Assembly: GCF_004343505.1 (NCBI RefSeq)
Contig: NZ_SLXU01000012.1
Location: 1-64,000 of the forward strand
Reading direction: 5' to 3'
Origin: Rhodovulum bhavnagarense
Lineage (GTDB): Bacteria; Pseudomonadota; Alphaproteobacteria; Rhodobacterales; Rhodobacteraceae
Length of the DNA: 64,000 nt
Shown here: one piece after another, positions 32,870 through 42,362 of the stretch
Numbering within the stretch: the stretch's first letter is position 1
Layout: each line of letters starts with the position of its first letter
The notes under the pieces: model-generated
What the model saw: only the letters and a program-made list of their open reading frames with translations
The model's database searches: none
What the model was told of the DNA's origin: nothing
Translations under genes and position numbers: made by a program

Positions 32870-33901
32870 ATGTATTCCGAGACTGAAGAGGTGATCCGAG
32901 CCCTCGCAGAAAACGCCGAAGGCGTCTGTCGCGCTTACCTTCCCGCCGGTCGGCGGGAAGGGTCCTACTGGATCGTAGGCGATCTGCAGAACAACCCTGG
33001 CCGGTCGCTCTTTGTGCGGCTGACTGGACCCGCCTCAGGGCCGGGCGCGGCCGGCAAGTTCACCGATGGTGCCACGGGCGAGCATGGCGATCTTCTCGAT
33101 ATCATCCGCGAGCGGACTGGGATCTCCCGCTTTCCCGATCTTCTGGCCGAGGCCCGAGCGCATTTGGGCCGTCCGCAGCCGGTCCTCCCGGATGCGCCAG
33201 TGCCAAAGAAGGCCAAAGCCCCTGGTGGCACACCAGCGGCGGCGGCGCGCCTTTTCGCAGCCTCGGTGCCGGTCGCAGGCACGCTTGCCGACACCTACCT
33301 CCGCTCCCGGGGCATCTCCCAAGGCGGCATGATCAGTGCGCTTCGCTTCCACCCGAAGTGCTGGCATCGGGATGAAGGCCAGAGCCGCAGCATCCCCAGA
33401 CCGGCGCTGATCGCTGCAGTCACCGATGGGGCAGGGGCCTTGCAGGGCGTGCATCGCACCTGGCTTGCGCCTGACGGACAGGGGAAGGCGGCTGTCGAGA
33501 CGCAGCGGCGTGCCATGGGTCACCTCCTCGGCAATGCCGTCAGGCTGACCCCGTGTGACGACATCCTTGTGGTCGGCGAAGGCATCGAGACCATGCTGTC
33601 CCTGGTGGAGGCAGTGCCCGGCCTTCCCATCTGGGCGGCACTCTCGTCAGGTCACCTCGGAGCGGTCCTGCTGCCGGAGGCGGTGCAGCGCCTCTACATC
33701 GCCATCGACCGCGATCCGGCCGGGCAACGCGCGGCAGAGAAGTTGAGCGCCAGAGTAACCGAGGTCGGGATTGCCGTGCGGGTTCTTGAACCGCGGCTCG
33801 GGGATTTCAATGATGATCTCCGGGCGTACGGCAAGGAAGCGCTGCGCCAGCATCTGGCAGGGCAGATCGGGCCCGAGGATCGGCAACGCCTGTTGGGCTG
33901 A
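32870..33901 (+). CDS. Toprim-domain primase-like protein
   Basis: The 343-residue protein has an N-terminal zinc-free primase-like region (WIVGDLQNNPGRSLFVRLTG ... GKFTDGATGEHGDLLDIIRERTG) and a C-terminal Toprim domain with VVGEGIETML (about 232-241), the glutamate, and IAIDRDPAG (about 276-284), the DxD motif. Toprim proteins of this type are found near plasmid replication and transfer genes and may make primers for the transferred strand. It starts 3 bp after the helicase stop. Confidence 0.85.
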   Translation: MYSETEEVIRALAENAEGVCRAYLPAGRREGSYWIVGDLQNNPGRSLFVRLTGPASGPGAAGKFTDGATGEHGDLLDIIRERTGISRFPDLLAEARAHLGRPQPVLPDAPVPKKAKAPGGTPAAAARLFAASVPVAGTLADTYLRSRGISQGGMISALRFHPKCWHRDEGQSRSIPRPALIAAVTDGAGALQGVHRTWLAPDGQGKAAVETQRRAMGHLLGNAVRLTPCDDILVVGEGIETMLSLVEAVPGLPIWAALSSGHLGAVLLPEAVQRLYIAIDRDPAGQRAAEKLSARVTEVGIAVRVLEPRLGDFNDDLRAYGKEALRQHLAGQIGPEDRQRLLG

Positions 33902-34266
33902 CTTGCATCGCGCAAGGGGCGGTCAGGGGACAGCGGGGCAGGGGTCACGGATCCCTGTCATGGCTGTGGATTGTCGCCTTTTGCCTCTTCCCGGGCAATC
34001 TCATCCACCCGTCACCCACACGGCCTTCAAGAGATGGGCAGGCGGCCGTCAAAGGGGCCGCCCCTTCAAGGACGGGGGGCGACTGATTTCCGCCGGCGGC
34101 AGAGCCGCCTTTGCATCGCGAAACAAATCAGCCGCCCCCCGTCCTCCTCCACATGCGTTCCGGCCCCGAAGGCGGGGTGAAGGGGCGTCCCCCGTGACGG
34201 CTTCCGCAGCCCATGAAGGCCGCGCGGGTTGTCGCGCGGACGAGACTGGCCCGGAGGCAAGAACCG
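33902..34266. other. 365-bp structured intergenic region
   Basis: No coding frame is supported. The region is packed with inverted repeats, the largest at 34069-34145, and further GC-rich dyads up to the DUF2493 start. It may hold a terminator, a regulatory RNA or a recombination or transfer site. Confidence 0.5.
34069..34145. repeat. Long inverted repeat with nested hairpin
   Basis: A 21-bp left arm (34069-34089) and its complement (34125-34145) match at 20 positions. Between them GGCGGC (34095-34100) and GCCGCC (34104-34109) form an inner hairpin. The whole could extrude as a cruciform or fold as RNA. Confidence 0.75.
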
Positions 34267-35199
34267 ATGACGATCCACACCCATGACGACGCGTATGAAC
34301 CCGCCCACACCGCATCCCAGACCGCCCATGCGCTCGACGAGCTGCAGCTCTATGGCTACCGCCCCTTTGACGAGCCCGATCCGCGCCCCATGCCCGATGG
34401 GCAGCGCCTCGCTGTCGCCGTCGCCGACATCTTCGACGCCCTCGTCGCGACCCTGGAAGACACCCGCATGGAACCCGACCTCGAAGAGGTGCTCTGGGGC
34501 CAGGTCAACCTCTTCCACCGCGCGACGGCCCGGATCGAGCGGTCGCTCGATGAAAACGAACAGGCGCAGCGCCGCCTGCAGCGCGAGCAGGACGGCTCCG
34601 AGGTGAAATCCACCGAACTCGAGCGCCTGACGGCCGAAGGCCTGACGCTGATCGAACGTCGGAACTGCATGGACATGATGCGCGATCACGCCGCGACCGA
34701 GTTCGTCCATCACACGGGCTCGACCTGGCGCCCCCGCACTGGCTCGATGGTGAACCGCCAGCATATGACCGCGGCGCTGATCGACAGCCGCGACTTTCTG
34801 GCCGCCAAGCGCCGCGCGGAGACCGAGGTGATGTTGCCCGCAGGCCCCAAGGTCGCCCTCACCGGTGGGACCGACTTCAACGATCACCGCCTGATCTGGG
34901 GAAAGCTCGACCAGGTCCGGACCAAGTATCCCGATATGGTCCTTCTGCACGGAGGAAGCCCGAAAGGCGCGGAACTCATCGCCGCCAAATGGGCCGAGGC
35001 GAGGGGCGTGACGCAGGTCGCCTTCAAGCCCGACTGGACCAAGCATGCCAAGGCCGCCCCATTCAAGCGCAACGACGCCATGCTCGATGTGCTGCCGGTG
35101 GGTGTCCTCGTCTTCCCGGGCAATGGCATCCAGGAAAACCTCGCCGACAAAGCCAAGAAGCTCGGCATCCCGGTCATGAAGTTCGAGAAGGGGGCATGA
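34267..35199 (+). CDS. DUF2493 protein of the SLOG (Rossmann) superfamily
   Basis: The 310-residue protein has a helical N-terminal half and a C-terminal SLOG-type Rossmann domain (from about residue 195): KVALTGGTDFNDHRLI, MVLLHGGSPKGAELIAAKWAE and VLVFPGNGIQENLADKAKKLGIPV. SLOG proteins bind nucleotide-like ligands; DUF2493 proteins are frequent on plasmids and phages and close to nucleotide-signal systems. Its stop codon lies in the loop of the terminator at 35190-35209. Confidence 0.85.
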   Translation: MTIHTHDDAYEPAHTASQTAHALDELQLYGYRPFDEPDPRPMPDGQRLAVAVADIFDALVATLEDTRMEPDLEEVLWGQVNLFHRATARIERSLDENEQAQRRLQREQDGSEVKSTELERLTAEGLTLIERRNCMDMMRDHAATEFVHHTGSTWRPRTGSMVNRQHMTAALIDSRDFLAAKRRAETEVMLPAGPKVALTGGTDFNDHRLIWGKLDQVRTKYPDMVLLHGGSPKGAELIAAKWAEARGVTQVAFKPDWTKHAKAAPFKRNDAMLDVLPVGVLVFPGNGIQENLADKAKKLGIPVMKFEKGA

Positions 35200-35209
35200 G
35201 CCCCCTTTT
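35190..35209 (+). terminator. Terminator overlapping the DUF2493 stop codon
   Basis: GGGGGC (35190-35195), a loop ATGA containing the stop, and GCCCCC (35200-35205) are followed by TTTT. It cleanly ends the plasmid operon before the phosphorothioation island. Confidence 0.85.
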
Positions 35210-35312
35210 CCCCTCGCGGGGAAATCGAGGTGGAAGCCTACTACGAGGGGTCACTGGTCATTTGACCTCACGATGATGATCTGTGTTTCGAAGACAAAAG
35301 CCATTGATTGTG

Positions 35313-35326
35313 TCCACTCATGTGGA
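35313..35326. promoter_or_regulatory. Dyad TCCACTCATGTGGA upstream of the WYL regulator
   Basis: The perfect TCCAC-TCAT-GTGGA dyad lies about 70 bp before the regulator start, flanked by a TTGATT (about 35304-35309) that could be a -35 element. A BrxR/CapW-type WYL dimer would bind such an operator. Confidence 0.5.
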
Positions 35327-35394
35327 TAGGGTTTTCGTAGGCCCATAAAGTGGGTGTGCATAGTTTCCGTTCGCACTGATTGGGCCGGGAGACC

Positions 35395-36258
35395 ATGATG
35401 ACTAATGCCGAGTCGGAACTGCGCTGGGGCGTCGAGCAACGCCTCGAGTTCATAGAGTTCCGCTTGTTCTGGGAGGGGCATGTGAATCGCAGTGATCTGA
35501 TGGATCAGTTCGGGGTCTCGGTGAACCAAGCGTCCACCGACCTGAACCGCTACATCGGCTTCGCACCCGGCAACATGGTCTACGATAAGAGCGCGCGGAC
35601 ATATGTACGTGGCTCGAACTTCGAAGCTCGGTTCCTGGAGCCCAATGCCAGCCGCTACTTAGCGCAGCTACGCTCGCTCGCTGACGGAGTCCTCGACCGC
35701 GAGGACTCCTGGATTGCCAATCTCCCGCCGTACGCATCTGCCCCTATGCCTGTGCGCGGGGTCAATCCGTTGACGCTTCGTTCTGTCGTAGGAGCCATCC
35801 GCCGGTCCGAAGCAATCGAGGTAAGATACCAATCCCTGTCCCACCCGGAGCCAAGCTGGCGCTGGATCGCGCCTCACGCAATAGCCTTCGACGGCTTCCG
35901 CTGGCACACGCGAGCGTTCTGTTTTGCTGACAATTGTTTCAAGGATTTCCTGCTGTCCCGAATGCTCAAGATCCGCGGTTCGCGGGGCACCGACACGTCG
36001 GCCGTCGACGACAATGATTGGCACTCCGAGGTAACGCTGGAGATCGCCCCTCATCCCGACCTCTCGGATACGCAGGCGAAGGTCATCGCTCTGGACTACG
36101 GCATGCGCGGCGGCAAGTCGAAGATCAAGGTAAGACGCGCGCTATTGTATTACGCGCTGAAGCGGCTTGGCCTAGATACCGATCCTTCAGTACGGAAGCC
36201 GCACGATCAGCAGATTGTGCTTTTGAATCCGGCCGAAGTGATGAGAGACGTTAGTTGA
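35395..36258 (+). CDS. WYL-domain transcriptional regulator (BrxR/CapW-like)
   Basis: The 287-residue protein has a winged-helix N-terminus (LEFIEFRLFWEGHVNRSDLMDQFGVSVNQASTDLNRYIG), a WYL domain (about residues 120-205; IEVRYQSLSHPEPSWRWIAPHAIAFDGFRWHTRAFC) and a C-terminal WCX-like part. Regulators of this class (BrxR, CapW) repress anti-phage operons and may sense infection by ligand binding in the WYL pocket. ATG 35395 has GGGAG 5 bp upstream. It is 4 bp before sspA and probably the first gene of the operon. Confidence 0.9.
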   Translation: MMTNAESELRWGVEQRLEFIEFRLFWEGHVNRSDLMDQFGVSVNQASTDLNRYIGFAPGNMVYDKSARTYVRGSNFEARFLEPNASRYLAQLRSLADGVLDREDSWIANLPPYASAPMPVRGVNPLTLRSVVGAIRRSEAIEVRYQSLSHPEPSWRWIAPHAIAFDGFRWHTRAFCFADNCFKDFLLSRMLKIRGSRGTDTSAVDDNDWHSEVTLEIAPHPDLSDTQAKVIALDYGMRGGKSKIKVRRALLYYALKRLGLDTDPSVRKPHDQQIVLLNPAEVMRDVS

Positions 36259-36262
36259 ACAG

Positions 36263-37408
36263 ATGCATTCCCAAATAGTCTACCTCGACAATAACGCTAC
36301 TACTCGACCATTCCCAGAGGTCGTAGCCGCCGTAACTCGGTCGCTCGAAAGTGACTGGGCTAATCCGTCGAGCCCGCACGGATTTGGACAGGCCGCCGCA
36401 CGGACAGTGGCGCTATCCCGTGAACAAGTGGCACGACTGCTTGGAGCGCGGGCAGAGCAAGTGGTTTTTACTTCCGGTGCTACTGAAGCTAACGAGGCAG
36501 TGTTGCGTTATCACGCGACACTCGGAGCGACGCTTATTACCTCGACGGCAGAGCACCCAGCTGTGGCAGGATTTTATTTTCGACACATGCCACAGAAAGT
36601 CAGAACAGTTCCTCTGGACAAATCCGGGCGCTGGCGACTGGAAGCACTTGAATCAGTTCTAGAGGCCGTTAGCGGCCCTAAACTGATTGCTTTCGCTTGG
36701 GCCAATGGCGAAACGGGTGTTCTTCAGGATCTGACTGGAATCAAGCTCATGGCACAAAAATATTGCGCCGTTTGTCTGATTGACGCCTCACAAGCGGTGG
36801 GGCGGGTTGTTTTTGAAGCGGATAGCGTATCTTATCTTACTTTTTCAGGTCACAAGCTGCACGGGCCGAAAGGTATTGGGATTTTGATACAGCCGGGAAC
36901 TGTGCCGCAAGTAGAAGTTTTAATAGGTGGCGGGCAAGAGCGTGGTTTGCGAGGCGGTACATTAAACGTATCAGGTATCGTTGGTCTCGGCGTTGCGTGC
37001 GAACTCCGAAAGCGGAACCTAGATAGCGCTATTGCTCGCATGGGCAGACTGCGCGACAGCTTTGAGAAGCAAGTTATTGCTGCAATCCCCGGCGTCCGCG
37101 TGAATGGCTCGGATACGCAGCGGGTGCCGAACACTGCCAGTCTTACGATTCAGGGTGTGGATGGCATGGCACTTGTGGCTCGCCTCGAGGCGCGTGGCAT
37201 CATTTGCTCGCAGGTTTCGGCATGCTCCTCGGGGCAGCCAGAGCCGTCACGCACACTACTTGCGATGGGCCTGTCAAGAGACGATGCCTATGCAAGCCTC
37301 CGAATAGCTTTTGCCGTCGACACAAAAGAAGATGACGTCGACTTCGCAGCACAAACAATGGTGGAAGAGGCGCTGTTTCTTCGGGAGATGATGGGTGGGC
37401 TTGTATGA
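36263..37408 (+). CDS. sspA: Cysteine desulfurase SspA/DndA-type
   Basis: The 381-residue PLP enzyme has YLDNNATTRP at the N-terminus, TSTAEHPA (His98), IDASQAVG (Asp174), SGHKLHGPKG with the PLP lysine (Lys198) and SACSSGQ with the likely persulfide-forming cysteine (Cys321). It would take sulfur from cysteine and pass it to SspD for DNA phosphorothioation. Its base composition is noticeably more AT-rich than the flanking genes, which suggests a separate origin. The stop overlaps sspB (ATGA). Confidence 0.9.
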   Translation: MHSQIVYLDNNATTRPFPEVVAAVTRSLESDWANPSSPHGFGQAAARTVALSREQVARLLGARAEQVVFTSGATEANEAVLRYHATLGATLITSTAEHPAVAGFYFRHMPQKVRTVPLDKSGRWRLEALESVLEAVSGPKLIAFAWANGETGVLQDLTGIKLMAQKYCAVCLIDASQAVGRVVFEADSVSYLTFSGHKLHGPKGIGILIQPGTVPQVEVLIGGGQERGLRGGTLNVSGIVGLGVACELRKRNLDSAIARMGRLRDSFEKQVIAAIPGVRVNGSDTQRVPNTASLTIQGVDGMALVARLEARGIICSQVSACSSGQPEPSRTLLAMGLSRDDAYASLRIAFAVDTKEDDVDFAAQTMVEEALFLREMMGGLV

Positions 37409-38307
37409 AGCTTGGCGGACATGAAACCTTCTATCCGAGGCCAGGCTGGTTGACGAAGGGCCTCCTTCACCTGCGAGCAGGCGGTATAGGCGTGTTTTCG
37501 GCACCCGAGACAGCGGACCAGCTTGGAGTCGGGCGCAACATGGCTAAATCAATTGGCTGGTGGTTGCATGCGACGGGCCTCGCGACACGGTCGAGCAGGA
37601 ACAGTCCGCTAGAGCCCACGCCCCTCGGCGCCATATTGGCAGAGTATGATCCTTACATGGTTCGGCTGGGTACTTGGTGGCTGGTGCATGCCAGCGCAAT
37701 GACTTGTGGAGCCGAGACGTCGCTGCCTTGGTTTTTCTCGCCGCGTCGACCAGAGCGCTGCAACCGGACAGTATTAGCTGAGGCACTGATGCGCGATCTC
37801 TCGCCGAAACGAGGAAAGGCACCAGCTGTAAAGACGGTGCAACGCGAGGTCGCTGCTGTGATGCAGGCCTACGCCGTACCGGTGCCACGTTCGCGTAGCG
37901 ATCCAGAAGACAATCTAGGTTCACCATTTCACCGGCTTGATCTGTGGCGACATCTCTACGGGACGGACCGTTTCGAGCGATCGGAAACGACGCCCATCCC
38001 GCCGGAGGCACTTGGGCTCGTCCTTTCGGCGCTCGGGATGAGCCAACCCTCCGCCACTTTGCGTGAGGGGATTTTGCAGGACATCGCGATCGGCAGCGCG
38101 CCGATGACACGGGCTGGGGCGATGTTGGGTCGGTCACGCGAAGCGCTCTTGGATCTTGCCGCAGCAAGTGAACGGGAACTGGGGCCCGAGGTACTGCGGG
38201 TGCGGACACTGGCCGGAGAACGCTATGTTTCGCTGCCGAGTGCGGCTGCCGCGACCTGGGCGCGGCGCTTCTACGACCGCGTTGGCGCAGCCCGGGAGGC
38301 GGCATGA
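37405..38307 (+). CDS. sspB: DUF4007 protein, SspB-like nickase
   Basis: The 300-residue protein starts with LGGHETFYPRPGWLTKGLLHLR, the DUF4007 hallmark, and continues with helical DNA-binding segments (ETADQLGVGRNMAKSIGWWLHATGL). SspB of the Ssp system is a DUF4007 protein that nicks DNA so that sulfur can be inserted on one strand. It is joined to sspA and sspC by ATGA overlaps. Confidence 0.85.
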   Translation: MKLGGHETFYPRPGWLTKGLLHLRAGGIGVFSAPETADQLGVGRNMAKSIGWWLHATGLATRSSRNSPLEPTPLGAILAEYDPYMVRLGTWWLVHASAMTCGAETSLPWFFSPRRPERCNRTVLAEALMRDLSPKRGKAPAVKTVQREVAAVMQAYAVPVPRSRSDPEDNLGSPFHRLDLWRHLYGTDRFERSETTPIPPEALGLVLSALGMSQPSATLREGILQDIAIGSAPMTRAGAMLGRSREALLDLAAASERELGPEVLRVRTLAGERYVSLPSAAAATWARRFYDRVGAAREAA

Positions 38308-41300
38308 ACCTCTTGCGCTCAATCAACATCGCGGATGACCGCGCGCGGGCAGAGGTGATCGCCGCATACCGTCCCACGCGCAAGACCCTACAGGTGGTAC
38401 GCGCTGTCTGCGGACTTGAACGGAGCTCGGCCACTAATGTGGTCGCACCCTATGGCGCGGGAAAATCGCTTGCCGCGCTTGCGGGGATCACCCTTCTTGC
38501 TGGCGATCCGACTATGGCCCGGCAACTGCGCGCGCGCATCGCTGCAGTTGACCCGGCTTTGGGCTCAGTCGAGACCCACGGGTCGACGCTACTCCTGCTG
38601 CTGCATGGCGCCTGCCCCGACCTAGCTGCGGAGCTTGCCGAGCGGGCGGAAGTGGAAGCAGGCCCGCTCTCCAAGGTTCTTGCGGCAATCCTCCGCCTTG
38701 CCCGCCGGAACGGCATGGCGCAGATCGCTATCGTTTGGGACGAGTTCGGCCAGCATCTCGAAACCCTTGTGCGCGAGGGCCGTCCAGAGGACCTGCTGGC
38801 GGTGCAGGATCTGGCGGAATGGGCGGTGCGACGGACCGAGCCTCGGGTGACGCTGACCACCCTCATGCACCAAGGGGTCTACCATTACACCCGACGTGCA
38901 TCGGACACGGCACAATCAGCGTGGAGAAAGATCGAGGGGCGATTTGAAACGCTCAGCTTGATCGACGATGGCGTCGACGCGATGGAGATGCTGGCTGAGG
39001 CGCTTGACGAGCGGCGCGACACGCCTGATGCAGCTGCCATTGCCCGCGCCCGAGCCGCTGGCTTCTTTGCCGATATTACCGACGACGCAAGGCTGTCCGA
39101 CATCCTCTCCCGCACTGCGCCGCTGACACCGGCAGCGCTTCAGATTCTGCCAAGCCTCGCCGCGCAGGTGGCTCAGGCCGAACGGACGATGTTCCGCTAC
39201 CTTGCTGATGTGGTGGCGGCGGCCGAGCCTGGGACAGCTCTAGGCGTTGATGCGCTCTACGACTTCTTCGCCCCCGCGATGCGCTCCGACACAGGACCAG
39301 GTGGCACCCACCGCCGCTTTGTCGAGACAGAGACAGCGCTGTCACGCGCCGAAACAGATCTAGAACGGAGGGTGATAAAGACCGCGGCGTTACTGCAACT
39401 TGGCCGCAGCGCGGAGCGGCTGAAGCTGCCGCACGCGCGGCTGGTCTATGCTGTGGCGGAGGGCAGCCCAACGACGTCAGAGGCCGTCGATGCCGCAATC
39501 GAAGCGCTGGTGGCGCGCAAACTGCTCCTCCATCGCCGCAGGGTGGACGACATTTCGGTCTGGCATGGCGCTGACATCGACCTTGGTCAGATGGTCGCTG
39601 AGGAGGCCACGCGATTGGCGATGGAAAGCGACCCGGTGGAGTCGCTGGAACGGATGTTCCCGCCAGATGCCTATACTGCGCCACCTTACAACCACGCCCG
39701 AGGTATTACCCGCTTCGCTCGGGCCCGCTTCGTGCGCGAAGGCGACCTGATCTCGGCTCCAGGCTTGGAGGTACTCCGGGCTCATGCCGATGGCGAGGAT
39801 GCGCTTGTGGCGCTAGTCATCGACGCTACTGCAGACCGGTCGGACCTCATGGAGCTTGCCCGCGCCCTTCCGCCCCACCTAATCTTGGCACTGCCCCGCC
39901 GTTCCGCCGAGGTTGGCCCAATTCTCGCTGACCTCCTCGCAATGGAGGCGCTGTTAGACCGCCACGAGCTTCTTGCCACCGACCCGCTAGTGGAGCGCGA
40001 GCTTCAGGAACTGAAGTCCGAGGCCGAGGCAGCACTGCGTCAGAGCCTCGAACGCCTGATGAACCCCGACCGTGGCGAAGTTGTCTGGTTGTCTGGGCCG
40101 GCGATTCACAGGTTCGCCGAGAGCGGCACGTCAGGCGAGATCCTTTCGCGCCTGTTCGAGGAGCGCTTCCCCTATACTCCGCGGATCGCCAACGAGCAGG
40201 TTGTCCGGCGCAGAGTCTCGGCAGTAACTCGCTCGGCCCGCAAACGCTGCATGCTTGCGATCATCGAACGCACTGGTATCCGTGCGCTCGGCTACGAAGG
40301 CGCCACATCCGCCGACGCCTCGATCTACCGCACGGTCTTCGAGCACACCGGCCTCTATGGCTGCATCAACGGCGCTTGGCGGTGGCGGATGCCTTCCGAA
40401 TTAGATGATCTCTCGATGAGGCATGTATGGTCAGAGATCGAGGGATTCTTTGCCCAACCATCTGAACGACTCAAGAGTGTAGAGGACCTCATCGACCGGC
40501 TGACAGCCCCACCAATCGGGCTGCGGGAAGGTGTGCTGCCACTCCTGTTGACGGCAGGTATGATTGCGTTCGGAAGAGCGTTGGCGTTGCGGGAACTCGT
40601 CGATGGCCGCGCGAGGTATGTGGACGACATCCAGCCAAGCCTGATTGAAAAGATGTGCGAGGAACCAAAGCGGTTCGAACTGGAAGTGCCGACTCTGACG
40701 TCAGGGCAATCAAGCAATCTCAAGAAGATGATCCGGTGTCTAGTCGGAGACCTTGACCCGCAGGAGCCAGACCTGCTGCGAGGGCTTTACGATGCCTTAC
40801 TGGAATGGCGAAGTGGACTTCCGCCTACGGCCCTCAGCACAAAAGGCTTGGGCGAGAATGCGGATCTGCTCCAGCCTCTGTTGCGCAAGAAGTCTTTCGA
40901 CCCCGTAAACTTCCTATTCCGAGAACTGCCGCAGGTGCTCGGAGAGCCAGCCCTGAACGCAGAGACGATTGAAGTATTTGCTACAGCTGTACGCCAGATC
41001 GAAGGTGTATCATCGGCCTTTGCTGACCAAGCAATTGACGTCGCTGCAGCGATTTTTAGCCGCCGGCTCAGGGGCAGCCCGCGCTCTCTTCTCGATGCGG
41101 CCTCGGAGTGGGCGGCCTGCGTTCCACTGGGAGACGAAGAGGTGCGCGCCCTTGATCATGAAGCTAGGGGCGTACTCGCACGTGCGCGCAGCTCCAGCAA
41201 CTCCCCCAGGGGCGCGCGAGGTTTCGTAACTCAGTTGAGCGGCATTCTATGCGGAGAGGGCTTCGAAGCATGGGATGACCGGACGGCTGACCTCTTTCGC

Positions 41301-41483
41301 GCTCGGCTCGAGGAGGCACTTGTGCGGATTGAAGAAGCGGTGCTTGAGCGCGCGGACGGCAGCGACGCATTCGAGCCTTTTTTGCGCAACAAGCTGGCGA
41401 CAATTTTTGATGTTTACGATGCAAAAATCGGTCGTGCGCGTCTGATCAAATACTTGGATGAGATATACAGGGGAACGTCATGA
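38304..41483 (+). CDS. sspC: P-loop ATPase, SspC-like
   Basis: The 1059-residue protein has Walker A APYGAGKS (residues 48-55) and Walker B IVWDEFG (about 143-149) in an N-terminal ATPase, then a long mixed region with no other motif I can name. In SspABCD the large ATPase SspC provides energy for the modification complex. Overlaps of 4 bp on both sides tie it to sspB and sspD. Confidence 0.8.
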   Translation: MNLLRSINIADDRARAEVIAAYRPTRKTLQVVRAVCGLERSSATNVVAPYGAGKSLAALAGITLLAGDPTMARQLRARIAAVDPALGSVETHGSTLLLLLHGACPDLAAELAERAEVEAGPLSKVLAAILRLARRNGMAQIAIVWDEFGQHLETLVREGRPEDLLAVQDLAEWAVRRTEPRVTLTTLMHQGVYHYTRRASDTAQSAWRKIEGRFETLSLIDDGVDAMEMLAEALDERRDTPDAAAIARARAAGFFADITDDARLSDILSRTAPLTPAALQILPSLAAQVAQAERTMFRYLADVVAAAEPGTALGVDALYDFFAPAMRSDTGPGGTHRRFVETETALSRAETDLERRVIKTAALLQLGRSAERLKLPHARLVYAVAEGSPTTSEAVDAAIEALVARKLLLHRRRVDDISVWHGADIDLGQMVAEEATRLAMESDPVESLERMFPPDAYTAPPYNHARGITRFARARFVREGDLISAPGLEVLRAHADGEDALVALVIDATADRSDLMELARALPPHLILALPRRSAEVGPILADLLAMEALLDRHELLATDPLVERELQELKSEAEAALRQSLERLMNPDRGEVVWLSGPAIHRFAESGTSGEILSRLFEERFPYTPRIANEQVVRRRVSAVTRSARKRCMLAIIERTGIRALGYEGATSADASIYRTVFEHTGLYGCINGAWRWRMPSELDDLSMRHVWSEIEGFFAQPSERLKSVEDLIDRLTAPPIGLREGVLPLLLTAGMIAFGRALALRELVDGRARYVDDIQPSLIEKMCEEPKRFELEVPTLTSGQSSNLKKMIRCLVGDLDPQEPDLLRGLYDALLEWRSGLPPTALSTKGLGENADLLQPLLRKKSFDPVNFLFRELPQVLGEPALNAETIEVFATAVRQIEGVSSAFADQAIDVAAAIFSRRLRGSPRSLLDAASEWAACVPLGDEEVRALDHEARGVLARARSSSNSPRGARGFVTQLSGILCGEGFEAWDDRTADLFRARLEEALVRIEEAVLERADGSDAFEPFLRNKLATIFDVYDAKIGRARLIKYLDEIYRGTS

Positions 41484-42355
41484 CGCCAACTAGTCTTTCC
41501 GATGCGGTGCAGGACCGGTCACGGCGCCATATCATCCCGCTGAGTGGGGGCAAGGACTCCACCGCGCTGGCGGTGTATATGCTCGAACGGCACAGCGACC
41601 TGCCGTTGGAGTTCGTGTTCACAGACACCGGGGCAGAGCTGCCCGAGACCTACAGCTATCTGCGCCGGTTCGAGGCGATCTTCGGAGTCGAAATCAACCG
41701 GCTTACTGCCCTCGATTTACCCGAGCTGCAGGTGCGCTCAAAAGGTGGGCGCCGGTCGCCCTTCGATGTCTTGCTGAACGAAGTCTATTCGGGCTTCCTC
41801 CCTAACCCGCAGGCGCGCTGGTGCACTCGCATGCTTAAGATCAAGCCGTTCGAGCATTTCGTCGGCGGCGACAATGCATTTAGCTACATCGGCATTCGTG
41901 CTGACGAGAACAGGGAAGGCTTTCGCGGCGCCTCTGCCGGACCCTCACCTGAAGACGACGAAGTGCAGCCCGAAACAGGACGCGCCAAGCCGGTAGTGCT
42001 GTCCAACCGCAACAACATCTTGCCGGTCTATCCGCTCAAGGACATCGGCTTCGGCCTCGACGAGGTTCGCGACTTGCTGCTGGGCAGCGGTCTCGGGCTG
42101 CCGCCCTACTACGATTGGCGGTCGCGGTCGGGCTGCTACTTCTGTTTTTATCAGCAAGTCGGAGAGTGGCAGGGGCTGAAAGAACGTCACCCTGAGCTCT
42201 TCGAGGCGGCCAAGACCTACGAGGTGACCAAGGCGAACGGGCGGCGCTTTACTTGGTCTCAGACCCGCTCGCTGGAAGAGCTGGAAAAGCTTCGCGAGCG
42301 CTATGCGACCCCAACAGGCGAGCCGGAAGACGGATGCGCCATCTGCCACTTGTGA
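41480..42355 (+). CDS. sspD: PAPS-reductase/ATP-pyrophosphatase-type protein, SspD-like
   Basis: The 291-residue protein has the PP-loop SGGKDST (residues 22-28), as in PAPS reductase, DndC and SspD, which adenylate the DNA phosphate for sulfur transfer. Five cysteines (115, 219, 222, 286, 289), with CYFC and CAIC pairs, suggest an iron-sulfur site. It follows sspC with an ATGA overlap. Confidence 0.9.
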   Translation: MTPTSLSDAVQDRSRRHIIPLSGGKDSTALAVYMLERHSDLPLEFVFTDTGAELPETYSYLRRFEAIFGVEINRLTALDLPELQVRSKGGRRSPFDVLLNEVYSGFLPNPQARWCTRMLKIKPFEHFVGGDNAFSYIGIRADENREGFRGASAGPSPEDDEVQPETGRAKPVVLSNRNNILPVYPLKDIGFGLDEVRDLLLGSGLGLPPYYDWRSRSGCYFCFYQQVGEWQGLKERHPELFEAAKTYEVTKANGRRFTWSQTRSLEELEKLRERYATPTGEPEDGCAICHL

Positions 42356-42362
42356 GGCTAGG

